64,000 nt of DNA from JAFCEV01 sp964473005 (GTDB lineage Archaea > Nanobdellota > Nanobdellia > Pacearchaeales > GW2011-AR1): assembly GCA_964473005.1 (NCBI GenBank), contig CAYYME010000001.1:5323-69322 (forward strand), given 5' to 3'. The position numbers were made by a program, and so were the translations under genes. Of the stretch, positions 60,906 through 64,000 are shown in pieces (position 1 is the first letter of the stretch; each line of letters begins with the position of its first letter). A model generated the notes under the pieces. It did not search any database. It was not told the origin of the DNA and saw only the letters and a program-made list of their open reading frames with translations.

Positions 60906-60907
60906 AA

Positions 60908-61159
60908 ATGGGAGAAAAGAAGCATTATTTATATGGGGAAGACCCTAAAGATGCTAGTTTTTATAGAGTTTATACAGGCACCAATTATTCATATAATAAA
61001 CTTAAGAAACATATGAAATCTTTAGAAGGTTTCTTTATTTCAGATGTTGATTTAAGGAGAATCTCCGGAACCCAAGGATCACTTGAATTTAGAAAAGATA
61101 AATTAAAGCAGTTTGAACAAATATATTGCGGGGAATTTATTCCTTTTTATTCCTTTTGA
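60908..61159 (+). CDS. Hypothetical protein, 83 aa
   Basis: Not recognised. YRVYTGTNYSYNKLKKHMKS and DVDLRRISGTQGSLEFRKDK suggest a small alpha/beta protein. Starts 2 nt after radA, so likely co-transcribed. Confidence 0.5.
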   Translation: MGEKKHYLYGEDPKDASFYRVYTGTNYSYNKLKKHMKSLEGFFISDVDLRRISGTQGSLEFRKDKLKQFEQIYCGEFIPFYSF

Positions 61160-61239
61160 TACAATCTGATAAAAAGATAAATAATAAAAAGGTTTATAAG
61201 TAAAAAATCCTATTAATATGCAATAAAAAAGGGGATGAG

Positions 61240-62748
61240 ATGAATAATAAAAAGATTTTGTTGTCTGTTTTTTTAGCAGTGATTTTAGTTGGCTTTATGT
61301 CTGTAATTAGTGCTAGTGTAAATATAGTTCTTCCTGCAAGTAATGTTACTAATATTTCTGGCTCTTATACTCTCAGAGCCTATGTTAATGGAACTCCAAT
61401 AGTAGACGGTTCAATTGGAAATGTAAGTTTTTATTATCAGCCTTGGTGGGCTACTGAAGCAGCTAATGAGACTTGGATATTAATTGCAAGTGTTCAAAAT
61501 ACGAGCAAAAATCAAACTGTTTTTAGCACAATATGGGATACTACTGCCCTTAATGGAAAAAATTATACAATAAACGCAACTACTTATAATTATACTTATG
61601 GTACGACTGCTAACGAAACTAACATCTCTGGAAATATGACCATAGACAACACTGCTCCAACAATTGCTGTTTATGGAATATCTCCAACTGCTTATGCAAA
61701 TGGGACATCAATAAAAACTTCAACGTCTTCTGCTAATAATTTGACCTTGAGCATATTGATTACTGATGCGACTATAGGAATGGCTAATACTTCTACTGCT
61801 GTTTGCTTTATTAATGTTGGAGGAGGGGTGAATCATACTATTCCAATGTTTAACACTGGCTTGACTACCGGCTGGTGTAATGCTTCTGATACTAATGCTA
61901 CTACTACTCTTAATATTAGTGATTTAAGCGACGGTAATAACACAATTAACATTTATGTAAATGATACTCTTACCAATTTATTAAATAGCACATTAGTTGT
62001 TCAGATAGATACAACAGCTCCAATAGCTACTGCAACATGTTCACCAAGCACTGTTCAGACAGGAGAATCATTTCCCTGCACGTGTTCAACAAGCGATGCA
62101 ACATCAGGAATTAACAGCGCCTCTTCAGGAGGGACTTCAACATCTCCTGATGGAACTTCAACCCCATCAAACACAGGAACTTTCACATATACCTGCAGTG
62201 CAACAGACAATGGGGGATTGACAGCAAGTGCAACGACGACGTATTCTATTACCCAAATTCCAGGGGGTGAAACAACAGGAGGAACAGCCACCACATGGGT
62301 AACACATTCAATATCAGAAGAAGTTTTTGAACAAGGTCATACAAGAGAATTAGGAACTATGAGCAGATTAAAAGTTCAGGTGGGGGCAGAAGACCATTAT
62401 ATAGGGGTTGTTTCTATTACAAGCGATAAAGCAACAATACAGATTTCAAGCAATCCTACCAACATAACTTTATCTGCTGGAGAAGAGGCAAAAATAGATG
62501 TAACAGACGACGGTTTTTATGATATTTATGTTCTGTTAAACGGAATAGTTAATAATAGAGCAAATATAACAATTCAAAAAATCAATGAAGAAATTCCAGA
62601 GGGAGAAGGTGAAGTTTCGACTACAGGAGAGATAGAAGACGGAACCCTGGCGGAAAAAAAAGGACTAGGCTGGTGGTGGGCAGTAATCATTGCAGGGGCG
62701 ATTGTTGTAGCATATTTACTTTCTTCAAAAGCATTCAAGAAGAGATAA
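61240..62748 (+). CDS. Large surface protein with Ig-like repeats
   Basis: 502 aa. Signal peptide (KKILLSVFLAVILVGFMSVI), a long Thr/Ser/Asn-rich extracytoplasmic part with Ig-like strands (NVTNISGSYTLRAYVNGTP; TIDNTAPTIAV-type block), a CSPSTVQTGESFPCTCSTSD segment and a C-terminal TM (WWWAVIIAGAIVVAYLLSS) with KAFKKR. Many N-x-S/T sites suggest N-glycosylation. Probable S-layer or adhesion protein. Confidence 0.7.
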   Translation: MNNKKILLSVFLAVILVGFMSVISASVNIVLPASNVTNISGSYTLRAYVNGTPIVDGSIGNVSFYYQPWWATEAANETWILIASVQNTSKNQTVFSTIWDTTALNGKNYTINATTYNYTYGTTANETNISGNMTIDNTAPTIAVYGISPTAYANGTSIKTSTSSANNLTLSILITDATIGMANTSTAVCFINVGGGVNHTIPMFNTGLTTGWCNASDTNATTTLNISDLSDGNNTINIYVNDTLTNLLNSTLVVQIDTTAPIATATCSPSTVQTGESFPCTCSTSDATSGINSASSGGTSTSPDGTSTPSNTGTFTYTCSATDNGGLTASATTTYSITQIPGGETTGGTATTWVTHSISEEVFEQGHTRELGTMSRLKVQVGAEDHYIGVVSITSDKATIQISSNPTNITLSAGEEAKIDVTDDGFYDIYVLLNGIVNNRANITIQKINEEIPEGEGEVSTTGEIEDGTLAEKKGLGWWWAVIIAGAIVVAYLLSSKAFKKR

Positions 62749-62778
62749 ATATTTAATCTCTTTAATTTCTAAGTCTTT

Positions 62779-63999
62779 ATGGAACCTGATTTTGAAAATT
62801 GGATGATTGGGGATTTTCACATTCATTCGAGATTTTCGCGGGCATGCAGCAGCAATATTAATTTTGAAAACTTGGTGAAGTGGGCAAAAATCAAGGGATT
62901 GCATATTCTGGGGACAGGAGATTTTACACACCCGATTTGGTTTGAAGAGATAAAAAAAATGCAGGAGAAAGAAGGGTTTTATTATTATCAGGATTTTCCG
63001 TTCATTATTACCGGGGAAGTTTCTCTGATGTATACTCAGGAAAAGGGAAGAAGAATTCATCTGGTTATTTTGGTTCCTGATGTTGAAACTGCAGAAAAAA
63101 TAAATTCTTATCTGGATGCAAAAGGAAGAAGAGATTATGACGGCAGGCCTATTTTCAAGATTTCAGGAGAAGAATTTGTGAGAGAGATGAAAAAAATTTC
63201 AGAAGATATAGAAGTGATTCCTGCGCATGCCTGGACCCCGTGGTTTGGGGTTTTTGGAAGTATGTCTGGTTTTGACAGCCTTAGAGAATGTTTCGGAGAA
63301 GAGTTTGAAAATATTCGTGCAATTGAAACAGGGATGTCTTCTGACCCAAAGATGAACTGGAGAATCGGGGAGCTTGAAAGCAAATCTATTGTGAGTTTTT
63401 CAGATGCCCATAGTTTCTGGCCTTTCAGACTCGGAAGAGAGGCAACCATATTCAGCAAAGTTAATTCTTACAGGGAAATTATTGAACAGATAAGAAATAA
63501 TTCTTTTATCGGAACAATTGAAACAGACCCTGCTTATGGAAAATACCACTGGGACGGGCACAGAAACTGCAATTTTTCCTGTTCTCCTGAAGAAACAGAG
63601 AGAATTGGAGGAATCTGCCCAATATGCAAAAGAGCCCTGACTATAGGGGTTGAAAACCGAGTCGAGCAACTCGCAACAAATCCTGAGAATTTCAGGGCAA
63701 AAAATGCAAAGCAATTTTACACACTTCTGCCTCTGCACGAATTAATTGCTCTTAATTTAGGAGCAGGGATGCAAACATCAAAAGTTTGGAATGTTTATAA
63801 CAATCTGATTAAAGAATTTGGAAATGAATTTAACATTCTTCTTAAAATTTCCAGAGAAGAAATGCTGAGAAAAAAAGTGGATGAAAAACTGGCTGAAATA
63901 ATTCTTAAAAACAGAAGCGGAAAAATAAAAGTGAAGCCAGGTTTTGACGGAGAATACGGAAAAGCAGTTTTGGAAGAAAAGCAGGTGAGGTTATTCTGA
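62779..63999 (+). CDS. PHP-domain phosphoesterase with zinc ribbon
   Basis: 406 aa. The PHP motifs GDFHIHSRFSRACS, GTGDFTHPIW, VIPAHAWTPWFGVF and VSFSDAHSFWPFRLG supply the His/Asp metal ligands. A CSPEETERIGGICPICKRAL insert gives a Cys pair (zinc ribbon-like). The family (COG1379) is found in archaea and bacteria and is thought to act on phosphoesters, sometimes beside helicases. Complete within the window. Confidence 0.82.
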   Translation: MEPDFENWMIGDFHIHSRFSRACSSNINFENLVKWAKIKGLHILGTGDFTHPIWFEEIKKMQEKEGFYYYQDFPFIITGEVSLMYTQEKGRRIHLVILVPDVETAEKINSYLDAKGRRDYDGRPIFKISGEEFVREMKKISEDIEVIPAHAWTPWFGVFGSMSGFDSLRECFGEEFENIRAIETGMSSDPKMNWRIGELESKSIVSFSDAHSFWPFRLGREATIFSKVNSYREIIEQIRNNSFIGTIETDPAYGKYHWDGHRNCNFSCSPEETERIGGICPICKRALTIGVENRVEQLATNPENFRAKNAKQFYTLLPLHELIALNLGAGMQTSKVWNVYNNLIKEFGNEFNILLKISREEMLRKKVDEKLAEIILKNRSGKIKVKPGFDGEYGKAVLEEKQVRLF

Positions 64000-64000
64000 A

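Overview
The window is about 64 kb of AT-rich archaeal chromosome from one scaffold, with a 100-N assembly gap at 52793-52892. The information-processing genes are archaeal: D-family DNA polymerase (both subunits), Orc1/Cdc6, RadA, an RPA-like protein, RNA polymerase subunits D, F and N, ribosomal proteins eL21, eL18, uL13, uS9, uS13, uS4 and uS11, aEF-1beta, SecD/SecF and an archaeal TyrRS. Many genes have a TTTATAAA- or TTTAAATA-like box centred 24-27 nt before the start codon, which means leaderless transcripts. PolD rules out Crenarchaeota. Compact genes, split Hef, and many small single-membrane proteins with a recurring ITG[NK]xI motif suggest a DPANN archaeon of the Pacearchaeota/Woesearchaeota type. 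That placement is inference, not the result of a search.

Layout. 1-4.0 kb: two tandem COG1665-type nucleotidyltransferases, two tandem HIT-like proteins and a SpoT-like HD protein. 4.0-8.4 kb (minus): a polysaccharide flippase, SecD (with a PDZ-like insert) and SecF, then tRNA-Gly (with intron), tRNA-Arg and tRNA-Leu. 8.5-12.3 kb: 5S rRNA, rpoN and a MacB-like ABC export operon. 12.3-17.8 kb: the ribosomal protein and RNA polymerase cluster, interrupted by tRNA-Leu(CAA) and an orphan gene. 17.8-22.2 kb: an accessory island with a serine recombinase, a frameshifted gene, two convergent coiled-coil/winged-helix genes (one carrying a 9-copy tetranucleotide repeat in its reading frame), perfect palindromes, another HTH protein and a PRC-barrel protein.

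22.2-30.9 kb: a strong candidate replication origin (an ORB-like element, (AAT)13 and a weaker second ORB-like element) directly before orc1/cdc6. It is followed by PolD small and large subunits, with a Nudix protein, a deoxyribonucleotidase-like HAD protein and an HD hydrolase between them. This looks like a replication plus nucleotide-pool module. 30.9-44.7 kb: mixed housekeeping genes (TctA-like permease, TyrRS, Nudix, ATP-grasp, TGS GTPase, M16 peptidase, cysteine-rich surface protein, ureohydrolase, RNA cyclic phosphodiesterase) and a helicase/nuclease pair equivalent to a split Hef.

44.8-57.6 kb: a type IV pilus-like secretion locus. It has paralogous membrane proteins, coiled-coil proteins, a secretion ATPase flanked on both sides by small remnants resembling its own ends, a TadC-like platform protein, a series of pilin-like single-TM proteins and a prepilin peptidase. 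57.5-64 kb: an HIT protein that has lost its histidines, aEF-1beta, RPA, RadA, a large surface protein and a PHP-domain protein.

The most promising observations are the NTase/HIT/HD cluster, the origin, the probable phase-variable coiled-coil/wHTH gene with palindromic promoter elements, the structured leader at 52.55 kb, and the remnants flanking the secretion ATPase.
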